NCBI RefSeq assembly: GCF_001866665.1
Contig: NZ_MLYO01000065.1
Span: 1-64,000 of the forward strand
Direction of reading: 5' to 3'
Origin: Streptomyces monashensis
GTDB lineage: Bacteria; Actinomycetota; Actinomycetes; Streptomycetales; Streptomycetaceae
Length of the DNA stretch: 64,000 bases
Made by a program: the position numbers and the translations under genes
Shown here: positions 16,926 to 25,477 of the stretch, one piece after another
How positions within the stretch are numbered: position 1 is the stretch's first letter
Layout: each line of letters begins with the position of its first letter
Notes under the pieces: model-generated
The model's database searches: none
What the model was told of the DNA's origin: nothing
What the model saw: the letters and a program-made list of their open reading frames with translations, nothing else

Positions 16926-19613
16926 ATGGTCCGCTATGCGTACGACTTCCGGAGCGGCAGCCGCGACATGGCCGGCCTGCTCGGCGGCAAGGGCGCGAAC
17001 CTGGCCGAGATGAGTCGGCTGGGCCTGCCGGTGCCGCCGGGGTTCATCGTCTCCACCGAGGCCTGCCGTGCTTTCCTGACCACCGGTGAGGAGCCCGCGG
17101 GTCTGTCGGCGGAGATCTCCCGGTACCTGTCGGCGCTGGAGACAACCACCGGGCGGCTGCTCGGACAGCCGGACGACCCCTTGCTGGTCTCCGTCCGCTC
17201 CGGAGCGCGCTTCTCGATGCCCGGCATGATGGAGACCGTCCTGGACATCGGCCTCAATGACGAATCCGTCCTCGGTCTGGCCAAGGTGTCCGGCAGTGAG
17301 CGCTTCGCCTGGGATTCCTACCGGCGGCTCGTCCAGATGTACGGCATCACTGTGATGGGCATCGACCCCGCCCTGTTCGACGAGGCCATGGCCTTGCTGA
17401 AAGAGGCCCGTCACGCTTCCGACGACCTTCGTCTCGACGCGGGCGACCTGGCCTGGCTCGTGGAAACCTACAAGCGGCTGATCCGCGACGAGGCAGGCCG
17501 AGACTTCCCGCAGTCCCCGGCCGAGCAACTGCACGAGGCGGTCCTCGCGGTCTTCCGGTCCTGGAACGCCGAGCGGGCCCGACTGTACCGGCGCCGCGAG
17601 CACATCCCGGACGACCTCGGGACCGCCGTCACCGTGCAGCGCATGGTGTTCGGCAACCTCGGTCCTGACTCCGGCAGCGGCGTCGCCTTCACCCGCGACC
17701 CGGCCACCGGGCGCCCAGGCCTGTACGGCGACTACCTGCCCAACGCCCAGGGCGAGGACGTGGTCTCCGGCATACGGGACGCCGTACCGCTGGCCGAGCT
17801 GGAACACCTCGACCCGGTCTCCTACCGGCGGCTGCGCGATCACGCGCAGACGTTGGAGCGGCACTACCGCGACCTGTGCGACATCGAGTTCACCATCGAG
17901 CGCGGGACGCTGTGGATGTTGCAGACGCGGGTGGGCAAGCGCACGGCCGAAGCGGCGTTCGCCATCGCCGCCGAGCTGGTGGAGGAGGGACTCATCAGCG
18001 CGGACGAGGGCCTGGCGCGGGTGAGCGGCGACGGGCTCGCACGGCTCATGTTCCCCCGTTTCGACAGCGCCGCCACCGGTGAGCCGCTCGCCCACGGTGT
18101 GCCGGCCTCGCCGGGGGCCGCGGTGGGCGCGGCGGTGTTCGATTCGGCGGAGGCCGTACGGCGTGCCGCCGCAGGTGAGAAGGTGGTCCTCGTCCGCGAG
18201 GAGACCACTCCCGACGACCTGTCCGGCATGGTCGCCGCGCAGGCGGTGCTGACCGGCCGGGGCGGCAAGACCAGCCATGCGGCCGTCGTCGCCCGCGGTA
18301 TGGGCAAGGTGTGCGTGTGCGGCGCCCAGGACATCGCCGTCGATGGCGAGGCGCGGCGCTTCACCGGTCGGGACGGCACCGTCATTGAAGAGGGCACCGT
18401 CATTTCGGTGGACGGCTCCGCCGGCGTCGTGTACTTGGGGCCGGTCCCCTTGGTCGCTTCCGCGACGATGCGCTACTTGGAGAGCGGCGAGCAGGCCGAC
18501 AGCGTGGTCTGCGCGGTGGGCCGGGCCCTGGATCACGCCGACTCCGTACGGAGGTTGGAGGTTCGGGCCAACGCCGACACCCCCGAGGACGCGGCGCGCG
18601 CCCGGCGCTTCGGGGCCCAGGGCATCGGGCTGTGCCGTACCGAGCACATGTTCCTCGGCGAACGGCGCAAGCTGGTCGAGGACATGATCCTGGCCCGCAC
18701 GGAGACGGGTCGTGACCGGGCGCTGGCGGCTCTTCTGCCGCTGCAGCGGAAGGACTTCACAGGCCTCCTGCAGACGATGGACGGGCTGCCGGTCACCATC
18801 CGGCTTCTCGACCCGCCGCTGCACGAGTTCCTGCCCGACCGCACCGCTCTTGCGGTGCGCATCGCCGCGGCCGAGGCCGCCGGAGAACAACCGGACGCGC
18901 ACGACGTGGAGTTGCTCAAGGCAGTGAACCGGATGCACGAGGAGAACCCGATGCTCGGCCTGCGGGGCGTGCGGCTGGGGCTGGTGGTGCCGGGACTGGT
19001 CACCATGCAGGTGCGGGCGATCGCCGAGGCGGTCGTCGAGCGCACCCGCGCGGGTGGGTCTCCCCGGGCGGAGATCATGGTGCCGCTGGTCGGCGCCGTC
19101 GAGGAGCTGCGGCTCGCCCGCGAAGAGGTCATGCGAGTCCTGGCGGAGGTCGGCGAGGAGACCGGGGTCCCCGTCAGGTGTCCGGTCGGCACCATGATCG
19201 AGCTGCCCCGGGCCGCACTGACCGCAGGCCGTATCGCCGAGGAGGCGGAGTTCTTCTCCTTCGGCACCAACGACCTCACCCAGACCACCTGGGGCTTCTC
19301 CCGCGACGACGTGGAGGCCGCGTTCTTCTCCGCCTATCTCGACAAGGGCGTCTTCGCCGCCTCACCGTTCGAGACGCTCGACCGCGAGGGTGTGGGCCGA
19401 CTGGTCCGGATCGCGGTCGAGGAGGGGCGCGCGGCACGCCCGGATCTGGAGACAGGTGTCTGCGGCGAGCACGGCGGCGACCCGGAGTCGATCCACTTCT
19501 TCCACGCCACAAACCTGGACTACGTCTCCTGCTCACCGTTCCGGGTTCCGGTGGCCCGTCTGGAGAGCGGCCGGGCGGCGCTGACCGGCATGGACGCGAG
19601 TGTCAGCAGGTGA
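16926..19613 (+). CDS. ppdK: Pyruvate, phosphate dikinase
   Basis: An 895-residue enzyme interconverting pyruvate + ATP + Pi and PEP + AMP + PPi. The N-terminal nucleotide-binding domain begins YDFRSGSRDMAGLLGGKGANLAEM. The central phosphohistidine domain has GRGGKTSHAAVVARGMGKVCVCG with the phosphorylated His at residue 451. The C-terminal PEP/pyruvate barrel has GLCRTEHMF, SFGTNDLTQTTWGFSRDD and the catalytic Cys at residue 846 in GVCGEHGGDPESI. Length and motifs match full-length bacterial PpdK. The ATG at 16926 follows GAGGAGTGGCGTC. In a dormancy setting it could let pyruvate feed PEP, or use PPi to spare ATP. S. coelicolor carries a dikinase gene in its OsdR region (from memory). Confidence 0.95.
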   Translation: MVRYAYDFRSGSRDMAGLLGGKGANLAEMSRLGLPVPPGFIVSTEACRAFLTTGEEPAGLSAEISRYLSALETTTGRLLGQPDDPLLVSVRSGARFSMPGMMETVLDIGLNDESVLGLAKVSGSERFAWDSYRRLVQMYGITVMGIDPALFDEAMALLKEARHASDDLRLDAGDLAWLVETYKRLIRDEAGRDFPQSPAEQLHEAVLAVFRSWNAERARLYRRREHIPDDLGTAVTVQRMVFGNLGPDSGSGVAFTRDPATGRPGLYGDYLPNAQGEDVVSGIRDAVPLAELEHLDPVSYRRLRDHAQTLERHYRDLCDIEFTIERGTLWMLQTRVGKRTAEAAFAIAAELVEEGLISADEGLARVSGDGLARLMFPRFDSAATGEPLAHGVPASPGAAVGAAVFDSAEAVRRAAAGEKVVLVREETTPDDLSGMVAAQAVLTGRGGKTSHAAVVARGMGKVCVCGAQDIAVDGEARRFTGRDGTVIEEGTVISVDGSAGVVYLGPVPLVASATMRYLESGEQADSVVCAVGRALDHADSVRRLEVRANADTPEDAARARRFGAQGIGLCRTEHMFLGERRKLVEDMILARTETGRDRALAALLPLQRKDFTGLLQTMDGLPVTIRLLDPPLHEFLPDRTALAVRIAAAEAAGEQPDAHDVELLKAVNRMHEENPMLGLRGVRLGLVVPGLVTMQVRAIAEAVVERTRAGGSPRAEIMVPLVGAVEELRLAREEVMRVLAEVGEETGVPVRCPVGTMIELPRAALTAGRIAEEAEFFSFGTNDLTQTTWGFSRDDVEAAFFSAYLDKGVFAASPFETLDREGVGRLVRIAVEEGRAARPDLETGVCGEHGGDPESIHFFHATNLDYVSCSPFRVPVARLESGRAALTGMDASVSR

Positions 19614-19615
19614 GG

Positions 19616-19630
19616 GGGACGTTCGGGCCC
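19616..19630. promoter_or_regulatory. Candidate OsdR-like operator
   Basis: GGGACGTTCGGGCCC, two bases after the dikinase stop codon and 167 nt before the PPOX-family start at 19798. The longer distance means either an upstream start or a chance match. Confidence 0.35.
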
Positions 19631-19797
19631 CTTGCTCGACCCGAATGGCACTGGAGAGCAGGTCCGTCATGGACGACGGTGAGAGCAGGAGTGGCGACGG
19701 TCCTTCGGGTGCCGCTCCACCCTCGTCGCACCCGACCGTGCACGGGCCAACTGGGTTCGGTCGAGAACCAGTTACTCACCTGCAGAAGAAGCAGCCC

Positions 19798-20256
19798 ATG
19801 ACCCGCAACCAGTCTCCCACGAACCGGCGCATCGACCTGGACCCTGCCGAGGCGCTGCGGTTGCTGGGCAGCGTATCGCTGGGGAGGATCGTCTTCACCC
19901 GGCAGGCCCTGCCCACGGTCCGCCCGGTCAACCACGCCCTGGACAGTGGGGACATCGTCATCCGCACCTACGAAGGCGCGGCTCTGACGTCCCACGCCGA
20001 GGAGGCCGACGGCACAGGCGTGGTCGTCGCCTACGAGGCAGACGTCATCGACCCGGACACCCACCTCGGCTGGAGCGTCGTCGTCACAGGTTACGCCCAA
20101 CTCGTCTCTGACCCGGCCGAACTGGACCGCATCCGGGAGTTGTTGCAGCCCTGGGCACCCATCGAAGGCATGGACCAAGCGGTGCGCATCCGCCCCGAAC
20201 TGGTTGCGGGTGTCCGCCTGACGGAGTCGAGCGAGACCAGGACGGCACCCGGCTGA
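19798..20256 (+). CDS. PPOX-fold (pyridoxamine 5'-phosphate oxidase family) flavin/nitroreductase-like protein
   Basis: 152 residues forming one FMN-binding split barrel: LDPAEALRLLGSVSLGRIVFTRQALPTVRPVNHALDSGDIVIRTYEGAALTS, with GWSVVVTGYAQLV and a C-terminal VRIRPELVAGVRL. Such proteins bind FMN, F420 or haem and often reduce small redox molecules; the family includes DosR-regulon Rv0080. The ATG at 19798 has a weak AGAAG site; an in-frame ATG at 19669 would add a low-complexity leader. The same fold occurs as the C-terminal domain of the fusion protein at 63066. Confidence 0.75.
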   Translation: MTRNQSPTNRRIDLDPAEALRLLGSVSLGRIVFTRQALPTVRPVNHALDSGDIVIRTYEGAALTSHAEEADGTGVVVAYEADVIDPDTHLGWSVVVTGYAQLVSDPAELDRIRELLQPWAPIEGMDQAVRIRPELVAGVRLTESSETRTAPG

Positions 20257-20713
20257 GTCGCCGGGCTGTCGCAGCAATCGCTGACCCAGCGATCCGACGT
20301 CCTGTCACCACAGTGCCGTGATCGACGCTCACCCGCGCCGCGCGGTCGCCTCCCGCCCGGGGCTCGGTGTGCGCCTTGTCCGCTACCAGCGCTGCCTTTG
20401 CGGGTCTCTCACCACCCGCACTGCCGCCTTCGGCCTGAGCGGTGCGCGGAACGCTGCGTTCGAGCCGTCCGGCCCCCATCCCCGGCCGGGCGGTTCCGAA
20501 CGGCTCGGCACCGGGGCGGTGGGGCTGCGGCGCCTCACCGGGTCACGTCCGCTTCCCCGCGTCCCTCCCGTGGACATCGCCCATGGAGACCAATGGGCCC
20601 CGTGGCCCGGTGACCGGGCCCGGGTGGCCCGGCAGGAGGGCCCCCGGCCTCTGTGAAAGCCGCACCTTCGGAGTCACCGTCGAAGGAGTCGTCGCGGCAT
20701 GGAGGTGTCCGTT
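20257..20713. other. Gene-free interval with one candidate operator
   Basis: No supported gene. It is extremely GC-rich, and the only structured element I see is the palindrome at 20586-20600. It acts as the promoter region of the Rv1733c-like gene. Confidence 0.4.
20586..20600. promoter_or_regulatory. Candidate DosR/OsdR-like operator
   Basis: GAGACCAATGGGCCC shares the GACCAATGG core with the sites at 35301 and (reverse complement) 48788. It lies 113 nt before the Rv1733c-like start at 20714. Confidence 0.5.
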
Positions 20714-21286
20714 ATGAGCAGCGGCAAGCGGCTGTGGCGATGGCGGAGCAGTCCCCTGCGGCGGCGTGAGGACGTCATCGAGGCCTGGATCGTCCTGGCA
20801 GTCTGGCTGGTCGTGGTGGTCTGTGGCGGCGTTGCCGCACTCGTCACGGACCGCAGCGCCGAGCACGAGTTCGCGCAGCAGCGCACCCACCGGCATCCCG
20901 TCAGCGCTGTCCTGCTCACCGACGCACGGCACGGCGTCACCGCGGACTGGTCGACCGACGGCCGTGTCCAGGGAGCCCTGCGCTGGACGGCCCCCGACGG
21001 CACCGCTCGTACCGGGCACGCGCTGGTGGACGGCGGCTTGAAGGCCGGGGCTCGGGTGACGGTGTGGCAGGACGACCGGGGCCGGCTCAGTCCGTCGCAG
21101 CCGACGGGCCGGGACGAGGGTCATGCCGAAGCCGCGCTCTTCGCCGCCGCGGCGGCCCTCGCCGTCGCAGCCCCGGCCTTCGGCGCGGGCGCCGTCGCGC
21201 GAGCGCGGCTCGACCGGCGCCGTATGGCCCATTGGGACCGGGAGTGGGATCTGGTGGGACCGCGGTGGGGCCCCAGGACGGGCTGA
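20714..21286 (+). CDS. Rv1733c-like two-helix membrane protein
   Basis: 190 residues with the same plan as the protein at 15412: KRLWRWRSSPLRRREDVIEAW, a first helix (IVLAVWLVVVVCGGVAALV), an external domain with GALRWTAPDGTARTGHALV and GARVTVWQDDRGRL, a second Ala-rich helix, and the tail RRRMAHWDREWDLVGPRWG. The ATG at 20714 has GGAGG 8 nt upstream, a better choice than the ATG at 20699. A terminator-like hairpin follows at once. Confidence 0.8.
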   Translation: MSSGKRLWRWRSSPLRRREDVIEAWIVLAVWLVVVVCGGVAALVTDRSAEHEFAQQRTHRHPVSAVLLTDARHGVTADWSTDGRVQGALRWTAPDGTARTGHALVDGGLKAGARVTVWQDDRGRLSPSQPTGRDEGHAEAALFAAAAALAVAAPAFGAGAVARARLDRRRMAHWDREWDLVGPRWGPRTG

Positions 21287-21289
21287 TCC

Positions 21290-21317
21290 GCAGGCCCAAG
21301 GCCCGCATCGGGCCTGC
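21290..21317. terminator. 8-bp perfect hairpin between converging genes
   Basis: GCAGGCCC (21290-21297) pairs with GGGCCTGC (21310-21317) across a 12-nt loop. It lies 3 nt after the Rv1733c-like stop and before the end of the leftward USP fragment; bidirectional termination is likely. Confidence 0.55.
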
Positions 21318-21367
21318 TGACCGGACACAGCGAGTCCTCGGCACGCAACTCAAGGATGGGGCGAGGT

Positions 21368-21757
21368 TCATGGACGAGACGCTGCCCCTCGGCCGGATCG
21401 CCGGACCATCGCGAGGGCGCTGCGGCTCTCGCGTACCAGGCCGTATTCCGGTTCTTCGGGCAGCACATCGGTGGTGACCTTCACGCCTGGTTGCCGGTGA
21501 CGGGCCCGCCGCTCGGCGGTCCGGACGATGTCCTCGGCCATCACCTCTTCGGACGGCTTGCCGAGGTCGGCGGCCATGGAAGCGTCCTCGTAGCGCTCCC
21601 AGAGCGAGGCGTACACCAGCCGGAGTGACGCCCGGCGCAGGGCGGCCTCGTCGGCTGCCCACTCCACGGCGCGCAGGCTCGGCTCGCAGCCGTCGACGCC
21701 GGCGACCACGGGCAGATCCAGAGGCTCCCCGTCGGCCTGTGCGGCTGATGCACTCAT
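21368..21757 (-). pseudogene. Universal stress protein, truncated first domain
   Basis: The ATG at 21757 starts MSASAAQADGEPLDLPVVAGVDGCEPSLRAVEWAADEAALRRASLRLVYASLWERYEDASM, very like the N-terminal half of the USP at 42971-43846. It ends after VKVTTDVLPEEPEYGLVRESRSALAMVRRSGRGAASRP. The expected ATP-loop motif G-S-R-G-R-G and the rest of the protein are missing or out of frame, leaving 129 residues. It lies 20 nt downstream of the intact USP, in the same direction, so it may still be transcribed. Probably a decayed gene. Confidence 0.65.
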
Positions 21758-21777
21758 GGCTTTCTCCGGAGCGGAGG

Positions 21778-22683
21778 TCAGCTGTGGGCGACGACCGCGA
21801 CGGGAGCTGCGATGTGGTGCAGGGCGGAGTGGGCGACATGGCCGATACGGGCACCGAACGACCTGGTGCGGATGCGTCGGCCGACGACCACCAGGGAGGC
21901 GTCACGGGAGTCGTTGACGAGAACCTGCGCGGCGCTTCCGCACCGGCTTGCCTCGATCACCTCGACGTCAGGGAACCTCTGCCGCCAGGGCTGCAGCACC
22001 TTGCTCAGGAGGGTGGCCTGTCCGCGTTCGAGGGTGTCGTAGAGTTCGGCGTCGCCGGCGAAGCGGTAGAAGGAGGTCGGCGGCTCGGGCCAGGCGTGGA
22101 CGACCCGCAGGGTGGCCTTCCGCCGCGCGGCGGCGTCGAAGGCGAACTCCAGCAGGGTGTCGTCCGCTTGGTCGGTGTCGAGCCCCAGCACGACGGGCCG
22201 GAACGGCGCCGCAGCGGACGGGACGCCCGCCGGATCCATCTCGTGCTCGTCGGCGGCCTGCTCTCCCGCCCGCACCAGCACCACCGGCCGCTCGGCGCGG
22301 GCGACCACGCCCAGACTCACCGAGCCCACCATGAACCCCGCCAGTCCACCGAGGGCCCGCGAGCCCAGGACCAGCAGCTCGGCGAAGCCCGCCGCCTCGC
22401 ACAGGACGTCGGCCGGGGTTCCGGTCAGCTGCTCGGTGATCACCTCGATGCCCGGGTGGCGAAGCCGGATGCCGTCCGCGGACTCTCTCGTCACCTGCTC
22501 TGCCCAGTGCCGGTAAGTGTCGGGATCGAGCAGTGGTGTCCTGGCCACGAACCTGGGAGTCGGCTCCGAGATGTACATGATCTTGAGGGGCAGGCCGCGC
22601 AGCAGCGCTTCTCGCGCCGCCCACTCGGCCGCGGCCCGGCTCTCGGGCGAGTCGTCGACACCTACGGTGACGGTGCGGGACAT
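21778..22683 (-). CDS. Universal stress protein, tandem UspA domains
   Basis: A 301-residue cytosolic protein with two UspA domains. Domain 1 (SRTVTVGVDDSPESRAAAEW ... LLVLGSRALGGLAGFMVGSVS) and domain 2 (PVVLGLDTDQADDTLLEFAFDAA ... SLVVVGRRIRTRSFGARIGHVAHSALHH) keep the G-x2-G-x9-G-S type nucleotide loop in recognisable form. The ATG at 22683 follows GGGAGGTGGAGACC. Tandem USPs of this kind (Rv2005c, Rv2623-like) bind ATP and mark the mycobacterial DosR regulon. It is divergent from a CBS-BON gene with two palindromes in the shared region. Confidence 0.88.
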   Translation of the reverse strand: MSRTVTVGVDDSPESRAAAEWAAREALLRGLPLKIMYISEPTPRFVARTPLLDPDTYRHWAEQVTRESADGIRLRHPGIEVITEQLTGTPADVLCEAAGFAELLVLGSRALGGLAGFMVGSVSLGVVARAERPVVLVRAGEQAADEHEMDPAGVPSAAAPFRPVVLGLDTDQADDTLLEFAFDAAARRKATLRVVHAWPEPPTSFYRFAGDAELYDTLERGQATLLSKVLQPWRQRFPDVEVIEASRCGSAAQVLVNDSRDASLVVVGRRIRTRSFGARIGHVAHSALHHIAAPVAVVAHS

Positions 22684-22746
22684 GGTCTCCACCTCCCGGG
22701 ACGAGGGTTCCGACACCAGCGTGGCGTCGGGGCGCCGAGGCAATCA

Positions 22747-22762
22747 GGGGCCACACGGCCCC
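22747..22762. promoter_or_regulatory. Candidate DosR/OsdR-like operator
   Basis: GGGGCCACACGGCCCC, 63 nt upstream of the USP start (22683). Nearly identical in sequence and spacing to the site at 9209 before the decayed USP copy. Confidence 0.55.
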
Positions 22763-22835
22763 ATCATGGCCCGACCGACCCACTGCGGCCCGGCAGCGCG
22801 CCTCTTGCGGCCCGGAAGCCGCACGGGCCCGTGCG

Positions 22836-22851
22836 AGGGCCGTGCGGCCCC
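22836..22851. promoter_or_regulatory. Candidate DosR/OsdR-like operator
   Basis: AGGGCCGTGCGGCCCC, 71 nt before the CBS-BON start at 22923; the second site of this divergent region. Confidence 0.5.
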
Positions 22852-22922
22852 TGGCACTGCCGCCTGTCCCCGGCACACCCTGGAAGGAGCGGACACCTCA
22901 TCGAGGCCCTTACGGAGTCACC

Positions 22923-23579
22923 ATGTACGGCACCCGCCACATCGTCAGCGACGTGATGACCCAGACGGTCGCCGCCGTCGGCCGCCGTGCCCCCTTCAAG
23001 GAGATCGTGCAGCTGATGCAGGACTGGCAGGTCAGCGCCCTGCCCGTGATCGAGGGCGAGGGCCGGGTGGTCGGCGTGGTCTCCGAAGCCGACCTGCTGC
23101 CCAAGGAGGAGCTCCGGGACGACCCCGACGCGGGCTACCTCCAGCTGCGACAGCCCGTCGATGTGGCGAAGGCCGGCGCCCTCATGGCCGACGACCTCAT
23201 GTCGTCCCCCGCCGTTACTGTCAGGGCCGGCGCCACCCTTGCCGAGGCCGCGCGCATCATGGCGCACGAAGGGGTCAAGAGGCTGCCCGTGGTGGACGAC
23301 GCAGGGCTGCTGGCCGGTGTCGTCAGCCGGGCCGATCTGCTCAAGGTCTTCCTGCGCGACGACGAGGACATCGCCGAGGAGGTGCGGCGGGAGATCGCCT
23401 CGTACCTCTTCCCGCCGCCGTCGTCGGCCGTCCACGTGGAGGTGCACGACGGGGTCGTGACGCTCACCGGCCGGCTCCCCGACACCGCCCTCGTGCCCGT
23501 CGCGGCCCGGCTGATCAGGGCCGTCGAAGGGGTGGTGGACGTGGAGTTCGACCTCGCTCAGCACACCGCCGGCCGGTGA
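22923..23579 (+). CDS. CBS-BON domain protein
   Basis: 218 residues: two CBS motifs (VSDVMTQTVAAVGRRAPFKEIVQLM; ADDLMSSPAVTVRAGATLAEAARIM with VKRLPVVDD) and a BON domain (VHVEVHDGVVTLTGRLPDT). The ATG at 22923 has GGAG 6 nt upstream. It lies 116 nt before the OsdR-like regulator in the same direction. The invariant LPKEELRD and ADLLKVFLRDDEDI stretches are shared with its paralogues at 14716 and 16050, showing recent family expansion. Confidence 0.87.
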   Translation: MYGTRHIVSDVMTQTVAAVGRRAPFKEIVQLMQDWQVSALPVIEGEGRVVGVVSEADLLPKEELRDDPDAGYLQLRQPVDVAKAGALMADDLMSSPAVTVRAGATLAEAARIMAHEGVKRLPVVDDAGLLAGVVSRADLLKVFLRDDEDIAEEVRREIASYLFPPPSSAVHVEVHDGVVTLTGRLPDTALVPVAARLIRAVEGVVDVEFDLAQHTAGR

Positions 23580-23605
23580 CCGGAGGCGATATCGTCGTGG
23601 TGACC

Positions 23606-23619
23606 GGGCCGGTCGGCCC
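23606..23619. promoter_or_regulatory. Candidate operator upstream of the response regulator
   Basis: GGGCCGGTCGGCCC, symmetric except for the central pair, 76 nt before the regulator start at 23696. Suggests autoregulation, as known for mycobacterial DosR. Confidence 0.5.
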
Positions 23620-23695
23620 CCGTGCGACCGCCGGTGACGATCGGCCTCCTGGGGCAGTCGGCAGTCTTCCATCGTCCGCGAAACGTGGGGTCGCC

Positions 23696-24421
23696 ATGAC
23701 CGAGATGCGCACCTTCAGCGAGCAGGACCCGATCCGCGTGTTCCTGCTCGACGATCACGAGGTCGTACGACGTGGCCTTGCCGACCTCCTCGACGCGGAA
23801 CCCGACATCAGCGTCGTCGGCGACGCGGACACCGCCGAACACGCGCTGGTCCGGGGCTTCGCTCTGCGCCCCCACGTAGCCATTCTCGACGTCCGTCTGC
23901 CCGACGGCGACGGCATCTCGGTCTGCCGCGAGTTGCGCGACCGGATGCCCGAGCTGGCGTGTCTGATGCTGACCTCGTTCGACGACGAGGACGCCCTGCT
24001 GGATGCCATCATGGCCGGCGCGTCCGGATACGTCCTGAAGCAGATCACGGGCTCGGACCTGGTGTCAGCGGTGCGCACCGTGGCCTCGGGGCAGTCGATG
24101 CTGGATCCGGCGACAACCGCCCGGCTCATGCGTTCCCTGCGCGCGGACGCGGCCGAGGTCCCCTCCCTGCCGGCGGAACTTGCCGGCCTCTCTCCCCGGG
24201 AAAGGGACATCCTCGAGCTGATCGGTGACGGCCTGACCAACCGCGAGATCGGCAAGCGGCTGTACCTGTCGGAGAAGACCGTCAAGAACCACATCTCACG
24301 GCTGCTGGCGAAGCTCGGAGTGCAGCGCCGGGTCCAGGCGGCCGTCCTCGCCTCCCACCTCGACCAGCCAAACCCCCACCTGCACGATTCCCACCACGCC
24401 GGGAGGCCAGACCCCCGGTGA
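23696..24421 (+). CDS. osdR: NarL/FixJ-family response regulator, DosR/DevR (OsdR)-like
   Basis: 241 residues. The receiver domain has the acidic pair in [20 protein letters not shown], the phospho-acceptor Asp in [15 protein letters not shown], and the conserved Lys in [16 protein letters not shown]. The C-terminal LuxR HTH reads [55 protein letters not shown], strikingly close to the DNA-binding domain of M. tuberculosis DosR ([39 protein letters not shown], from memory). OsdR of S. coelicolor (SCO0204) is the described homologue controlling USPs and other stress genes. It most plausibly binds the palindromes recorded across this island. No histidine kinase adjoins it. The ATG at 23696 has only a weak GTGGGG site. 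Confidence 0.9.
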   Translation: [241 protein letters not shown]

Positions 24422-24441
24422 TCGGATGAGAGCGGCCGAAC

Positions 24442-25311
24442 TCAGTCGGCGCTGAGCAGGTTCTTCACCTCGATGACGTCGGCGATCCCCTCGACCTCCG
24501 CCACCAGCCGGGCCGTCGTCGCCGACGGCAGCCGGCCCGTCAGCTCCACGATCCCGTCGCGCACGGTGACGGCCACACTCTCCCGGTCAGCCGGTGGACA
24601 GCAGGCTTCCAACGTGGCCTGAACCTCCGCCCGGATACCGGAATCATCCCTGATCAGCGCCTGCAACAACGCGTCACGACGCACGACGCCCACGAGTCGG
24701 TCGTTGCGATCGGTGACGGGCATGCGCTTCACCCGGGACAACGCGGCGAGCCAGGCGGCCTCGGCCACCGTCGTGCCCGGCAGTACCGTGATCGCGGGAC
24801 TCGTCATCAGGTCGGCGGCCGTCTCGCCCCGAGCTTTGTCGTGCATCCGGCGTTCGCGCAGTCTGCCGATGCGTCCGGGCCGGTGGCCGGAGGCCTCGAA
24901 CGCGACTTTGGCCAGCAGATCGGACTCCGAGACGACGCCGACGACATGGTCATCGGTGTCCACGACCGGGAGCGCGCCCACCTGCTCGCGGGCCAGCAGC
25001 CGGGCGATGTCGCGATACGCCTGGTCCTCGCAGAGGGAGGCGGCGGGCACGTCCATCACGTCCCGCACCAGTGGCATACCGGGTTCCTGCGGGAGGTCTG
25101 GCCGGCGCGTGGGCGTCACGGCCGACGGTGCCCGCTCCTCGGTGTGCGCGTGCTCGGCCGCACTGCCGGAGTGCTTGGCCGCGGCCGAGGCGACCGCACC
25201 CAGGTAGCGGAGCAGCGCGTCCTGTCGAGCCGTTTCTCCCGGGCTCCAGGCACCTGCGGGCACACCCTGCCGGGCGTCGGCCCCCGCGCGGAGGTTCTCG
25301 TGCGCGCTCAC
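24442..25311 (-). CDS. CBS-BON domain protein with long N-terminal extension
   Basis: 289 residues. An ~80-residue N-terminal extension (ETARQDALLRYLGAVASAAAKHSGSAAEHAHTEER) precedes CBS 1 (VRDVMDVPAASLCEDQAYRDIARLL), CBS 2 (AADLMTSPAITVLPGTTVAEAAWLA with VKRMPVTDRNDRLVGVVRRDALLQALI) and BON (VAVTVRDGIVELTGRLPSA). GTG start at 25311 with GGAGG upstream. It converges with the regulator gene and diverges from the A/V-ATPase operon, with a palindrome between. More diverged than the other CBS-BON members. Confidence 0.85.
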   Translation of the reverse strand: MSAHENLRAGADARQGVPAGAWSPGETARQDALLRYLGAVASAAAKHSGSAAEHAHTEERAPSAVTPTRRPDLPQEPGMPLVRDVMDVPAASLCEDQAYRDIARLLAREQVGALPVVDTDDHVVGVVSESDLLAKVAFEASGHRPGRIGRLRERRMHDKARGETAADLMTSPAITVLPGTTVAEAAWLAALSRVKRMPVTDRNDRLVGVVRRDALLQALIRDDSGIRAEVQATLEACCPPADRESVAVTVRDGIVELTGRLPSATTARLVAEVEGIADVIEVKNLLSAD

Positions 25312-25376
25312 AGCGGCCTCCTGACTCCGTCGAGTCGCCTACCGTCCCATTGTCCCGTTCTCGCCACCCATGCCAA

Positions 25377-25391
25377 GAGCCGAACGGCCCT
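25377..25391. promoter_or_regulatory. Candidate OsdR-like operator upstream of the A/V-ATPase operon
   Basis: GAGCCGAACGGCCCT; the reverse complement AGGGCCGTTCGGCTC matches the 22836 site closely. It lies 86 nt before the first ATPase gene and 65 nt before the divergent CBS-BON gene. Confidence 0.45.
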
Positions 25392-25477
25392 GGTGGAACG
25401 ACGTAAGGGCTCTATCCGGTGCGGGGTGGGCCGGAGACGGTGAAACTGGAGGAGCACCGACCGGCAGGAGGCTGCCG

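Noticed and set aside
16050..18938. Very long minus-strand ORF (about 960 codons) opposite pyruvate phosphate dikinase
   Set aside because: Only its final part, from the ATG at 16751, is a real CBS-BON gene. The rest is a shadow of the dikinase coding strand caused by GC-rich third positions and has no recognisable domain.
20318..20656. Plus-strand ORF of 112 codons in the 20.3-20.6 kb gap
   Set aside because: No ribosome site, Arg/Pro/Gly-rich composition, no domain, and it overlaps the candidate operator of the next gene.
25344..25356. GTCCCATTGTCCC as an additional operator
   Set aside because: The half-sites are direct rather than inverted repeats; the palindrome at 25377-25391 in the same region fits the motif better.
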